Shown piece after piece: positions 7,833-16,355 of a DNA stretch of 21,011 nt. The translations under genes and the position numbers were made by a program. The stretch is from a virus. Positions within the stretch are counted from its first letter, which is position 1. Each line of letters opens with the position of its first letter. The notes under the pieces were generated by a model, which was not told the DNA's origin, ran no database searches, and saw nothing but the letters and a program-made list of their open reading frames with translations. Where the stretch lies: positions 1-21,011 of IMG/VR virus record IMGVR_UViG_3300006736_000118, one strand, 5' to 3'.

Positions 7833-8019
7833 CGAGTTGTACCTTTCGTGCCATGGATTTAGCCCAACCATCGATCGATATCAATGAATCGTGTCTACCA
7901 ACCTTACGGTAATAGTCAGAAAGATCTGAACACGACCCAGCAGCTAATGAGTGGGCGATATCTTCTTTCGCTCCTTGCAGCTCTTTACGTAAGAGTTGCA
8001 GGACTGTTACAGCGTCCAT
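7819..8019 (-). CDS. Small helical protein, function unknown
   Basis: 66 residues from the ATG at 8019, preferred over 8043 because AGGGGA lies 8 nt ahead. It is predicted to be two helices: MDAVTVLQLLRKELQGAKED, then an LAAGSCSDLSDYYRKVGRHD turn and a C-terminal helix with an acidic end (DDED). The L-x-x-G-x-x-x-D-x-x-x-Y pattern recurs in tiny proteins encoded near head genes of other phages. The last 14 nt overlap the co-chaperonin start, indicating coupled translation. Confidence 0.6.
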   Translation of the reverse strand: MDAVTVLQLLRKELQGAKEDIAHSLAAGSCSDLSDYYRKVGRHDSLISIDGWAKSMARKVQLDDED

Positions 8020-8043
8020 GATAGTTTTCCCCTGACGCAGCAA

Positions 8044-8157
8044 TTACGACTTGCTGGCAGCCTTCATGGCTTTGCCGTAACCTTTCTCAGCTCTGCCAAC
8101 ACCGCGAGTCTTGACTTCCTTCTTGACCGGTTTTTTGGCAGCTTTCTTCTTAGACAT
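8044..8157 (-). CDS. Very small Lys-rich protein, function unknown
   Basis: 37 residues from the ATG at 8157, chosen because a strong AAGGAAG site lies 6 nt ahead; a longer frame up to 8313 would overlap the neighbour by 131 nt. The sequence is MSKKKAAKKPVKKEVKTR followed by GVGRAEKGYGKAMK. The C-terminal R-G-x-G-x-A-x-x-G pattern resembles tiny basic phage proteins seen beside structural genes. It could bind DNA or be a minor virion component, but nothing in the sequence proves this. Confidence 0.55.
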   Translation of the reverse strand: MSKKKAAKKPVKKEVKTRGVGRAEKGYGKAMKAASKS

Positions 8158-8182
8158 GATCACTTCCTTTCCAAATCCAGAC

Positions 8183-8368
8183 CTATTCATTGCCGTCTTC
8201 GTCCGCCCGGTCTGCGATACGGCGAAGAGTGGTCGCAAAAGAAGTGTTGCCTTCTTTTGCAGCCAACGCGAATCGTCTTGGTGAAATCTCGGTATTGAGG
8301 TCTCGGCGCTCAAGATATTTCTTGGCGGCTCTCACCTCAGGTGCTGTGACGTTGCGGGACTCGGTCAT
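8183..8368 (-). CDS. Small charged protein, function unknown
   Basis: 61 residues, probably all helical: MTESRNVTAPEVRAAKKYLE, then a SPRRFALAAKEGNTSFATTL segment and an acidic tail. The ATG overlaps the TGA of the 340-residue gene as ATGA, so translation is probably coupled; no clear ribosome site is seen. The pattern P-R-x-F-A-x-A-A-K-E with a following S-F resembles small proteins of unknown role in other phage structural blocks. Confidence 0.5.
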   Translation of the reverse strand: MTESRNVTAPEVRAAKKYLERRDLNTEISPRRFALAAKEGNTSFATTLRRIADRADEDGNE

Positions 8369-9387
8369 CTTAAAACTGGGTTCGGATTGTTTGAAGCAAC
8401 TGGATCGCCGTGTGGTGGAATAACCAATTTATTTGGATTAGTTAGGTTATGAAACAACTTAGAAGCTATTTCATAACGAGCTAATTTCATTTCTTGATTG
8501 CGTCTTGCCGATAAGTACTCGGCTTCATCTCTTTCTCTTAGTGCGTTATCATACGTCATGTGGGGTTTTTTAAATGGATCACGAGAAGACATTGCTCGGT
8601 ACATTTTAGCAGCATGCCTGGCAGCTTTGTTTGATGGACCGATACCTGAAAGCAAACCTATTTTTTGAGACACATCTAGATTAAGCAGATCAGCTTTGCG
8701 ATTAGCTATTCTTTCTTCTGCAGGCCTAACAAGGCTCTCAAAGGTTTTAGCATCTTCCAAAGGATCCATATTATCTGTGGGTATAAGCATTCCAGCGCCA
8801 GCTAGTGCCCTAGATGCTAAGGCTTTTGCCATATACTTACCCACACCCGCAGCTGTCTTTCCTACACCACGAGCCACATCCCCAGGTCTAGATACTATTT
8901 CTTTTCCTAAATAGCGCAAAGCTCCTGGTAACCTCTTGGCCGCAGTGGCTCTTTTAGTGAGGTTATATTTGGCAGGACCCTGGCGATCGCCCATAGGCCT
9001 TCCAAGATTAAAAATATCTTTAGTGGTTGGCGCAAGTCGAGATCCGCCTCGAACTACAGTATTAAAAGCTGGTCTAATAATTGGATCAACAAAGTAAAGC
9101 AATGAGGCTAATTCTGCTGCACCAGACGGTAATCTACCGTAATCTCCTTCATATGTAGCCTGTTCAAAACCCGGCAACATTTCGTCCGCGAATCTTACTG
9201 CTTTACTAATGCCTGTTGGCCAACGCTCAGGGCGTCCTTGAGACCGACCTAATGCTCCTAATCCCCCTAGGTATGCAATAGATCCAGGAATAGAGAGTGG
9301 ATTAGCGATTTGACTTGCAAATTTACTTATGCCCGGGAAAACTCTTTTTCCTGGGCCGCTAAGTCTTAATAAATCATTATCTGCCAT
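8365..9387 (-). CDS. Basic Gly/Ala-rich protein, probable internal virion (ejection) protein
   Basis: 340 residues with no recognised family. The N-terminus is Pro/Gly-rich with hydrophobic, membrane-like stretches (IANPLSIPGSIAYLGGLGALG near residue 27). The middle (about 170-205) is basic with repeated VGKTAAGVGKYM-type helices, and the last 80 residues are charged helices. Start and stop are tied to neighbours: it overlaps the giant gene by 11 nt and the next small gene by 4 nt. It sits after the giant protein gene, where ejection proteins are expected. Base composition is AT-rich compared with the capsid and portal genes (one sampled 60-nt line holds about 23 G+C). Role is inferred from position and composition only. 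Confidence 0.55.
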   Translation of the reverse strand: MADNDLLRLSGPGKRVFPGISKFASQIANPLSIPGSIAYLGGLGALGRSQGRPERWPTGISKAVRFADEMLPGFEQATYEGDYGRLPSGAAELASLLYFVDPIIRPAFNTVVRGGSRLAPTTKDIFNLGRPMGDRQGPAKYNLTKRATAAKRLPGALRYLGKEIVSRPGDVARGVGKTAAGVGKYMAKALASRALAGAGMLIPTDNMDPLEDAKTFESLVRPAEERIANRKADLLNLDVSQKIGLLSGIGPSNKAARHAAKMYRAMSSRDPFKKPHMTYDNALRERDEAEYLSARRNQEMKLARYEIASKLFHNLTNPNKLVIPPHGDPVASNNPNPVLR

Positions 9388-12300
9388 CGTCTTCCTGCAT
9401 TTGGTTATAAATCTCGGCAGCTCCTACACCAATTGGAGGCAATACGTAGCGACTAAAACCTGCTCCATACTTCTTCTTTAAAGCATAGTAACGTTTTTTC
9501 ATCTCCGGTGTAATCTTTATTGCCCAGTGGGTCTTATTTGGGACGGGGATTTTTAGGTCAGGCTGCGCGGCTGTTGGTTGAGGCGTTCTACCCGGCGCTG
9601 GTTGGCCGGCAAGACCGGTTACGTCACCAAGGGCTGGAGTCCGCAGCATCTGACTAAGTATTGAAAGTTCATTTCTGAGTTGTTCTTCAAGCTCATTAAC
9701 ACGTGCTTGATTTGGTACATCTATTGCGTTATCGCGCTGCCCGTCAAGCGCCTCAATAACCATAAATCTTTGGTTTATTTCCTGCGCCGGGTGATCACGC
9801 AGTAATTGACCGGTAAGGGTATTATTTGACAGCAGATGATTAAGAAGTCGAGTCAACCTCAGTCCGGGGGCTCCGGTCTCATCAGGCCAATTCAGCTGTG
9901 TATTAATTACGTCTGCAAGGCGCGTATAATCCTCTTGTGCGGCGGCTGGGATCTGAGTTTGAGGTGTCGCTTCAATCGCCTGGTACGGCATTTGTTCAGC
10001 CGCAGGCGGAGTAACCGTGGCCCCGACATTGAGTTCATTACGCAAAGTGTTTAAAACCTCGAGTATCTCTTCTTGGATCTCATCCTGCCGCAACAGCATT
10101 CCTTGGCGTTCATCAAGACTTAAACTGTCATCTGCAAGATCTGCGATAACTTCACCTCTGTTTGTGTCAAGAGTGAATAACCGCTCTATTGCTCCACGCA
10201 CAGAAGGAAACGGGTGCTCGAGCAAGTGACTATTTGCAATTCCCAGGTTGGCTGGGAATAAAAGGGTGTTAATAACTCTGTTTATGTCGTCAACAAAGGC
10301 GCCGGCACCAAAAGCTCCTCCTTCACGTTCAAAGAATTCGTCGATAAGATCTGCGAGGTTGCGGTCAAAATCTGCACGCTCGATGGCATCATTTGCCTGA
10401 ACAGGCGCCGGCGCTAATGAGTCACGATACCTTAGCAACGCCTCTCTCAGTTGACCTAAAGCACCCGGAATACGGTCTTGAGCTTCTGGAAATCCAGGGT
10501 CATCTAATGACTCAACCCACCCATTTAAATTGTCCCAAGCAAGTGTAACACCATCGTCGGTGTGGTCATTCAAATACCGCATGACGTCCTGCTGCTCGAG
10601 CAAGCCACCCATTTCGTCGAAAATGGTAGCATCATTTTGGCCGGCTTGCATAGCCTCAACACGCTCGATGACATCATTTGCCTGTTGCTCTTCGCGAACA
10701 GCTGGAATATTGGGGTCAGGTGGAACGTCTGGTACTAATTGCGGCTGAGCAAGTCCTTGCTGATATCGAGTTATTTCATTGCCAAGTATCGCGTTGTTCA
10801 ACTCATCGCGGATGATTTCAAAATTGTCAACGACTTCGAAAACGACGCCGGCGTGCCAGACGTCGTAGTTATTGGCGCCTGTAATATCATCGATGATTGA
10901 TTGGGCAGAAGCCACGGCTTCATTCGACATGTTTGGAAGACTTAAGACGTCATGGGCAGCACGTAGCATGTCGGTAGGATCCGTGGCATCGAATTCATCT
11001 AGAATTGAAGATACTACTTCGGCGGTTGAAGCCGTGGTGGCATTACCCGTCAGCCAGGGAGCTGGACGCTCCATCTCGCTACCAAGACCGCGGGATATGC
11101 GCCTGAGGTTGTGCAGCATTATCTGGTCATGCTCTGGTCCCCAGTCTTCAAGACCGAGATCATCCCATAAATTTTCTATATCCTGAGCAGCAATTCTAGA
11201 CTCTTCAGGCATATTCGTATCAGCCCGCATTCTGCGAGCAAAGTTAAGTATCTCAGCATCAGTTAATTCTTCAGGATCAATTGGCCCAGGCCGCTCGTAT
11301 AAGTCAACCATGCGGTCGACGGCGCGGCGCTCGGCCTCGAGCAATGTCCTGTGGGCTATGGTGCCTGGCGCTATATCCAATTGGGGGATTTGCCGCTCGT
11401 ATAAGTCAAGTCCGCCAGTGTCTTGGTTTTGAGGATCTAAGGCCTGGTTGCGAAGAGTGTCCATGCGCTGCCGTAAGCTGCTGATCAGATTTGGAATTTC
11501 ATCCATGGCAGTATTAACTATATTTTCGGCTTCCTCGTCAGTCAATCCGTCAGTATCCACCTCCAAATTACCTACTTGGTCGATTAAATCTTCAGACAGA
11601 CGCCTGACCTGCTGATCGTAGTGACCAAGTAGATGTTGATAATCGAAGTCATCAAGATAAGCCTGGTTATCATCCATGCTTTCAAGCTGGATCAATGCGT
11701 CCTGATCCTGTGTGCTCCAGCCAGGGGTCATCCAGCCTTGTGGACCTTGTAAAGTCCTGCTGTTTTGGAGGGTATGGATAATGTTCTCCAAACTATGGCG
11801 CACAACACTGCGGTTTTCTTGGTGCTGGTGGTAGTAGGCATTTGCATATTCGTTCGTTATGTTGCGCGCTACCGTTCTAACAGCATTCGGCAGACTAGTG
11901 TCTGCTGCTATTCCTTCTGCCCACTCAAATGTACCTTGCGGAGTCGTCATAAGTTCAGTGGCTCTTTCGATTATACTATCGAAGTTACCCGCTGCCTGCA
12001 ATCTTTCCTGCCTCACCTGCACGCTCAGCGGCACATCGATACCTTCAGCGGTCAGTAGGCTTGTGAGCAGGTTGCGGCGCTCTTCAGGCTCCAGGACACG
12101 CCACTCAGGTGCATCTGCAAATATGTGTGAAGCATGGTCTCCTGTCTCGATATTAAACTCGCGCATAAAGGCTCTAAGCATACCGTAAGTGGTACGCTGG
12201 CTGCTAATTGCAGTCTCGAAAGCACGACCCAAGGATCCCAAGTCAGGAGCACTTCGTGTCAACTCCACATCTTTAAACAGGTCAACCAAACGGTTTTGCA

Positions 12301-14668
12301 GATCTGTCCTAACAAAAAATGAGTCTCTACCTGTATATTCAGGGAAGATTTCGACAAGATCACCACCGCCAAAGCGACCAACATTATCCATATAAGTAGG
12401 GTATGCTATTAATGCCTCCAAATAATATAATACTTGGCGCGCTTCGCCGACTTTATGATCAGGTAAGCGTTCAGAAATTGCCTGTGAAACCTGATCAGTC
12501 ATGCCACGCATGAACGCACCATTCAACCGCAGATCCTCGTCCGACATGTCGTTCATCTCTACCAATGACGATGGGACACCTGAGTTGGTAACTCTGTCGG
12601 CTTCGCGCAGCACATCGAGGCCACGTTGCTGCTCAGCCTCGGCTGCACGGGTACGCTCTAATTCACGCCGTTGCTCTTCAGCTAATTTCTCCGCAGCAAT
12701 CTTTGCGTCATAATCAGCCTGAGCCTTGGCCTTCAAGCCTTCAGGACTGAACTGCTCCATCCCCATTTGAGGGTCGAGCTGGAAGACATCTTTTTTCTTG
12801 TTGCCGCCATATTGGCCCACGATCTTCTCAGCATTCTTCTTGAACTGCTGGTCGTAGGTAACGCGCTTGCCTTTATAGCCATAGGTGAAGCTGCTGTGGC
12901 CATCCTCAGGCAGGATCGTAGATGTGTAGTCTTCGCCTTCTGGATGACCACCTTCAGAAATCGAGCCGTCCTGCTCTTCCACACGTGTATTATCTTCAAA
13001 CCTTTTGAAAATTATTGCGGCTGATTTTTCGTCAAAGTCCAGTTCGATATCTTTCCAGGTAGCCGGCTTGCCACGGTTAATTAGCCCCTGTGTATCACGG
13101 TGACTCATACCTTCGAGCGCTTCAGGTGTCATGGTGTGACCAATAAAGTTCCACAACGGCTCACCATTGCCTTCATTGGCATACGTAATATAGTATTCAA
13201 GGCTGCGAACGTCATTCAGATCCATGCTGCGCCAACGTTCAGCCTGCGCAGTACCACCGGTCCAGATCAAGTAGTCATCACCGTCCTCGATAGCGTTTGA
13301 AAGCTGCTTCTTCAACTCAACCAGCCCATAGTTCCGTTTGAACGGTCCTTTAGGTTGGATGTGGCGTTCGTTATCCCAAAACTCGAAATTACGGCGATCC
13401 TTAACCATCATGCCGCTGCTATCAAAAAAGTCAAGATCGTTGGCAGGTGTTTCAGAGTCTAGATTATGAGTAATACCGAAGCCAGAAAGCTTATCCGTAG
13501 CTTCTGTAAACTTTTTATTTGCTGCCGCAACCTGTTCATCAGTCGATTTTGGCATATTCCAATGAGCATCGTTGGCTTCTTTCAACCAGTGCTGTTCCTC
13601 ATGAGACGCAGGTCTAACCTCCTGCTCAACGCCCTCATAATCATAGCCTTCAGGCCACTTCTTGACGTCACCGTAATGATGACCACCAGCCTTGTTATAC
13701 TGGATCAACAAGTCGTTCTGGATTTCATCTACGTTCCGGACCCGAGTACCGTCAGGCAGGACACGGCGGTCCCCCTTGCTGAAGCTCACAAGATCCTCGC
13801 CGGCATCATCGAAATGAGGTGAGGTGATGCGCCGTGGTTTACTGGCTTCTAGTCTTTCTCGCTCAGGGAACAGCTCCATGTACCGAGGCAGCTGGTCCAT
13901 GCTGATGCCCTGCTGCAGCAAAGTGTTGACCTGATGCACACCATACTTATTTGACAGGCGTATATACTCAGCCACATCAGGAGGAGTAGCATGCCGATAC
14001 TTTGTCAGCGACTCCTCGTACTCAATGCTCTGTTCTGGACGATATAGGTAATGCTGCTCAAGCGGAGCTCCTGGCATATTTGAAGTTAAATCGCTTTTAT
14101 TTAATTTAAGGTCTCCAACTAAATTAAGGGCATCATTCAACGATGGCATCACTGAAATGAGGTGATCAGGATCGTTTATCTCTTCTAAAAAAGTTCTGAC
14201 TTCATTTCTAAGTGCAAGCTCAGGTGTGGACACTGTATCAGGATCAGCTCCCGACCAAAGATCGTAGTCAAATGATAATGGTCTATCAATCGGGCCGGAG
14301 GTAGCAGATCTAGGGCGCGGCAACCTGTTCAGGACGCCGGTGCGCTGAATATCTCTATACACCGGCAGCATTTTCTCTGACGCCTGCGTCTCCACATCCC
14401 ACTGAGGTGCCTCTTCAGAGCCGAGGTAATTGAGGATATCCTGCCTTGTCACAGGACCTTGGGCACGAGCAAAGAAGTCAGGCAAGCCAGAAAGATCGTA
14501 CTCCTCAGCCGTGATAGGGAACCGCATGCCCTCAGTCTTGAGGGTTGCACCCTTGGTCAGACGAGAAAGCCACTCCTCAACGGGCAACGCCTTCTTGACG
14601 TCCATCCCACGGAGTAGCTGCTCCATAGGTGAGAACAGATAGTTGCCTAACCGCCGTTTATACACCAT
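9377..14668 (-). CDS. Giant polyvalent-type virion protein (1763 residues)
   Basis: The start ATG at 14668 overlaps the preceding stop by 11 nt; a longer frame to 14731 lacks support and would overlap more. Domains: residues 11-86 hold the motif FSPMEQLL followed by GVT/EEYDLSGLPDFF-like and VTRQDILNYL segments, known at domain boundaries of large phage polyvalent proteins. Residues about 281-622 hold a second recognised module: DEIQND at 314-319, GPFKRNYG at 441, LIWTGGTAQAERW at 467 and a basic helix ending GQYGG at 622, corresponding to the EIQSD, PFK and WTTG-Q-x-x-R signatures of that family. Residues 645-690 are a coiled coil. Residues about 700-1680 are acidic helices with degenerate repeats, and the C-terminus is basic (KKRYYALKKKYG). 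No lysozyme or protease motif is seen. Such proteins are thought to enter the host with DNA; here that is inference. Confidence 0.75.
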   Translation of the reverse strand: MVYKRRLGNYLFSPMEQLLRGMDVKKALPVEEWLSRLTKGATLKTEGMRFPITAEEYDLSGLPDFFARAQGPVTRQDILNYLGSEEAPQWDVETQASEKMLPVYRDIQRTGVLNRLPRPRSATSGPIDRPLSFDYDLWSGADPDTVSTPELALRNEVRTFLEEINDPDHLISVMPSLNDALNLVGDLKLNKSDLTSNMPGAPLEQHYLYRPEQSIEYEESLTKYRHATPPDVAEYIRLSNKYGVHQVNTLLQQGISMDQLPRYMELFPERERLEASKPRRITSPHFDDAGEDLVSFSKGDRRVLPDGTRVRNVDEIQNDLLIQYNKAGGHHYGDVKKWPEGYDYEGVEQEVRPASHEEQHWLKEANDAHWNMPKSTDEQVAAANKKFTEATDKLSGFGITHNLDSETPANDLDFFDSSGMMVKDRRNFEFWDNERHIQPKGPFKRNYGLVELKKQLSNAIEDGDDYLIWTGGTAQAERWRSMDLNDVRSLEYYITYANEGNGEPLWNFIGHTMTPEALEGMSHRDTQGLINRGKPATWKDIELDFDEKSAAIIFKRFEDNTRVEEQDGSISEGGHPEGEDYTSTILPEDGHSSFTYGYKGKRVTYDQQFKKNAEKIVGQYGGNKKKDVFQLDPQMGMEQFSPEGLKAKAQADYDAKIAAEKLAEEQRRELERTRAAEAEQQRGLDVLREADRVTNSGVPSSLVEMNDMSDEDLRLNGAFMRGMTDQVSQAISERLPDHKVGEARQVLYYLEALIAYPTYMDNVGRFGGGDLVEIFPEYTGRDSFFVRTDLQNRLVDLFKDVELTRSAPDLGSLGRAFETAISSQRTTYGMLRAFMREFNIETGDHASHIFADAPEWRVLEPEERRNLLTSLLTAEGIDVPLSVQVRQERLQAAGNFDSIIERATELMTTPQGTFEWAEGIAADTSLPNAVRTVARNITNEYANAYYHQHQENRSVVRHSLENIIHTLQNSRTLQGPQGWMTPGWSTQDQDALIQLESMDDNQAYLDDFDYQHLLGHYDQQVRRLSEDLIDQVGNLEVDTDGLTDEEAENIVNTAMDEIPNLISSLRQRMDTLRNQALDPQNQDTGGLDLYERQIPQLDIAPGTIAHRTLLEAERRAVDRMVDLYERPGPIDPEELTDAEILNFARRMRADTNMPEESRIAAQDIENLWDDLGLEDWGPEHDQIMLHNLRRISRGLGSEMERPAPWLTGNATTASTAEVVSSILDEFDATDPTDMLRAAHDVLSLPNMSNEAVASAQSIIDDITGANNYDVWHAGVVFEVVDNFEIIRDELNNAILGNEITRYQQGLAQPQLVPDVPPDPNIPAVREEQQANDVIERVEAMQAGQNDATIFDEMGGLLEQQDVMRYLNDHTDDGVTLAWDNLNGWVESLDDPGFPEAQDRIPGALGQLREALLRYRDSLAPAPVQANDAIERADFDRNLADLIDEFFEREGGAFGAGAFVDDINRVINTLLFPANLGIANSHLLEHPFPSVRGAIERLFTLDTNRGEVIADLADDSLSLDERQGMLLRQDEIQEEILEVLNTLRNELNVGATVTPPAAEQMPYQAIEATPQTQIPAAAQEDYTRLADVINTQLNWPDETGAPGLRLTRLLNHLLSNNTLTGQLLRDHPAQEINQRFMVIEALDGQRDNAIDVPNQARVNELEEQLRNELSILSQMLRTPALGDVTGLAGQPAPGRTPQPTAAQPDLKIPVPNKTHWAIKITPEMKKRYYALKKKYGAGFSRYVLPPIGVGAAEIYNQMQEDDGR
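10377..10684 (-). repeat. Repeat marker pair inside the giant protein gene
   Basis: A 23-nt word reading CGCTCGATG, then A or G, then CATCATTTGCCTG occurs at 10377-10399 and 10662-10684 with one mismatch. The offset is 285 nt, exactly 95 codons. It encodes QANDVIER at residue 1329 and QANDAIER at residue 1424. This fixes the period of the helical repeat in the C-terminal part of the protein. Confidence 0.7.
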
Positions 14669-15644
14669 CGTAAAGAGACTCCCAATCAGGATCCTCGACG
14701 AACAGGCCGATGGTCCAACACAATGGCTCACCGATCCATCTGATCAGCTTACCACCAAGACCTGATCCACCGTCGATCGACTTGGCCCGTGCCTCAGCTA
14801 TCGGAGCCACAGCGGGACCGATCCACTTATGCTTGCGCATCAATCTGACAAACGGCACAGCCCACCAGCGATAACCACGGAGCGTGATTGGACTCATATG
14901 CTCAACATGATTGGCGCTGGTGTAATACAGATCTGGGTCCATGAGCTTGTTGTCGACAAGATAGGTGCAAATAACCCAGCCACCGCCACCGCCGCCTCCA
15001 CCTTCGCCGTCAACGTCACCAATCACGTCCTCAGCCATCTGAGCATCTTCCTGTGATTGCTGGTCTTGGCCTGCAAAATCTGCATCAGATTGACTGCCAA
15101 TTGAATAGTCACGGCCCTGAGTCTGATTAGTAGCATACATTCGGCCAGTGACCGTTGGTTGGTTAATTCCTTGAGGATCTCCGATGGTCGACTTGCTGAG
15201 GTCAGACCAACCTTCAGACGCAGGATCGACGTTCTTCCATGTCTGATCGTAAGGTGACCGGCCAAATTTACCAAACGTAAGATTGCTCTCCAAGGCATCT
15301 TTATAGCTGATGGGGTTATTATAATTTGTATAGAGCCCGCGCGCCTGGTTGACATCGGCTTTGGTACCAGCGGCTGCTCCAAGAACCCCAAGGCCTGGAA
15401 CACCGGTCACGGCTCCTATGCCGGTGCCCAGTGCTCCCAGTGCCTGACCATAGTTAGAGAAGTTCTGAGACATGTTAGTACCTTGCGAAACACCAGGACC
15501 AGCTACGTTTCCGCCGTCATCAGAGCTCCAGCCACCATAAAGATTCGGATCATTAGGATCGATCGGCTTACCAGGCAGTGAACCATACTGTGACCCAAAC
15601 TGTGGAACATACCGCGAAGCGTATCGAAAACCGTACTGTGGCAT
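14658..15644 (-). CDS. Two-part virion protein with Gly-rich hydrophobic region and Gly linker
   Basis: This is a 328-residue protein. Residues 1-20 are Tyr/Arg/Gln-rich. Residues 66-93 are a Gly/Ala/Leu/Val stretch (ALGTGIGAVTGVPGLGVLGA) that could insert into a membrane. A polar region follows, then a run of Gly at 213-222 (DNA near 14974-15014). The C-terminal domain (223-315) begins VICTYLVDNKLMD and continues with GYRWWAVPFVRLMRKHKW and GEPLCWTIGLF, a module I recognise at the ends of phage virion proteins but without a known activity. The ATG abuts the upstream stop and uses an AGGAGG site encoded by the last Glu codons of that gene. A role in DNA ejection is plausible given the neighbours. 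Confidence 0.65.
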   Translation of the reverse strand: MPQYGFRYASRYVPQFGSQYGSLPGKPIDPNDPNLYGGWSSDDGGNVAGPGVSQGTNMSQNFSNYGQALGALGTGIGAVTGVPGLGVLGAAAGTKADVNQARGLYTNYNNPISYKDALESNLTFGKFGRSPYDQTWKNVDPASEGWSDLSKSTIGDPQGINQPTVTGRMYATNQTQGRDYSIGSQSDADFAGQDQQSQEDAQMAEDVIGDVDGEGGGGGGGGWVICTYLVDNKLMDPDLYYTSANHVEHMSPITLRGYRWWAVPFVRLMRKHKWIGPAVAPIAEARAKSIDGGSGLGGKLIRWIGEPLCWTIGLFVEDPDWESLYDGV

Positions 15645-16355
15645 TTATTCCTCCTCGTCTAAGAATAACGGAGCTGCGGCTGGGAGTTTGAAGAGATCGT
15701 TGAAGCGACCTACTCTTTTGGGTTCAATCCAGAAATCATATTCGCTGTATATATTTGGATTATAATCTGGGTCGTCAAACCTGGGTCTGATTTCTTTCCT
15801 AAAACTTAAATCAAGCGGGATGCTTTCCACTCCAGCGTTTAACGCTGCAGCAGACCGATGTCTGGCCGAGTGTGAAGACACTGCTAAATCAGACCCAGGT
15901 TCAGCACCACCTCTGAAAGAGTCAAAACCTAGCCTAGGAGCATCATTAAATCCAGGTGGTTGTTCGCCTAGCATAGATATATAATCCTCAACTGTGGGTG
16001 TATCGTATTCATCGACACGTTCACCAGGGAATAAGTCAGCCCAGTTTTTTTCTCTTTTTAGTACTGCACCAAGATACTCAATATTGTTAATAGACCATGG
16101 GTCATCCATATTAAGCGGAAAAGCTAGATCTAGAAAGTTTTTTGGTGTAGTTATATATGTTTCTCCCCGATAATCAGGACTTAGTTGGTATGCTAATTCT
16201 TTAGGAGTAATCATGCCTAGGACACCTGGATACTTACGTTCGATATCTATCGCCTTACGCACAACAGAACGGTCTGCGCCTAGGTTACGCAAAGCACCTA
16301 CTGCCTCACGGCCGAACTGTTGAAGCCATTGTGGATTAGGTTTTAGAACCGGCAC
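15645..16355 (-). CDS. Stand-alone protein with a ParB/Srx-like H-x-x-R-H-R motif
   Basis: 236 residues from a GTG at 16355, preferred over a TTG at 16370 because AAGGAGG lies 5 nt before the GTG and inside the end of the portal gene. The frame overlaps the portal by 20 nt. An N-terminal helical part is followed by an ITTPKNFLDLAFPLN segment and, near residues 165-190, V-S-SHSARHRSAAALNAGVESIPLDL. In phage polyvalent proteins a similar segment reads H-x-GRHR-x-x-AL-x-x-G-x-x-x-IPV and is compared to ParB/sulfiredoxin-like nucleotide-binding folds. Here the Gly is Ala. The gene is strongly AT-rich (three sampled 60-nt lines hold 20-22 G+C each, about 33-37 percent). Catalytic activity is not established. 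Confidence 0.6.
   Translation of the reverse strand: MPVLKPNPQWLQQFGREAVGALRNLGADRSVVRKAIDIERKYPGVLGMITPKELAYQLSPDYRGETYITTPKNFLDLAFPLNMDDPWSINNIEYLGAVLKREKNWADLFPGERVDEYDTPTVEDYISMLGEQPPGFNDAPRLGFDSFRGGAEPGSDLAVSSHSARHRSAAALNAGVESIPLDLSFRKEIRPRFDDPDYNPNIYSEYDFWIEPKRVGRFNDLFKLPAAAPLFLDEEE

Noticed and set aside
7833-7871. Upstream start for the GroES-like protein
   Set aside because: The ATG at 7832 has a better ribosome site and a shorter overlap with the upstream gene.
8158-8313. Longer version of the 37-residue Lys-rich protein
   Set aside because: The extension lies within the coding sequence of the neighbouring 61-residue gene, and a strong ribosome site marks the ATG at 8157.
14669-14731. 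Upstream start for the giant protein
   Set aside because: It would lengthen the overlap with the preceding gene to 74 nt, adds a segment unlike the rest, and the conserved FSPMEQLL module begins just after the ATG at 14668.
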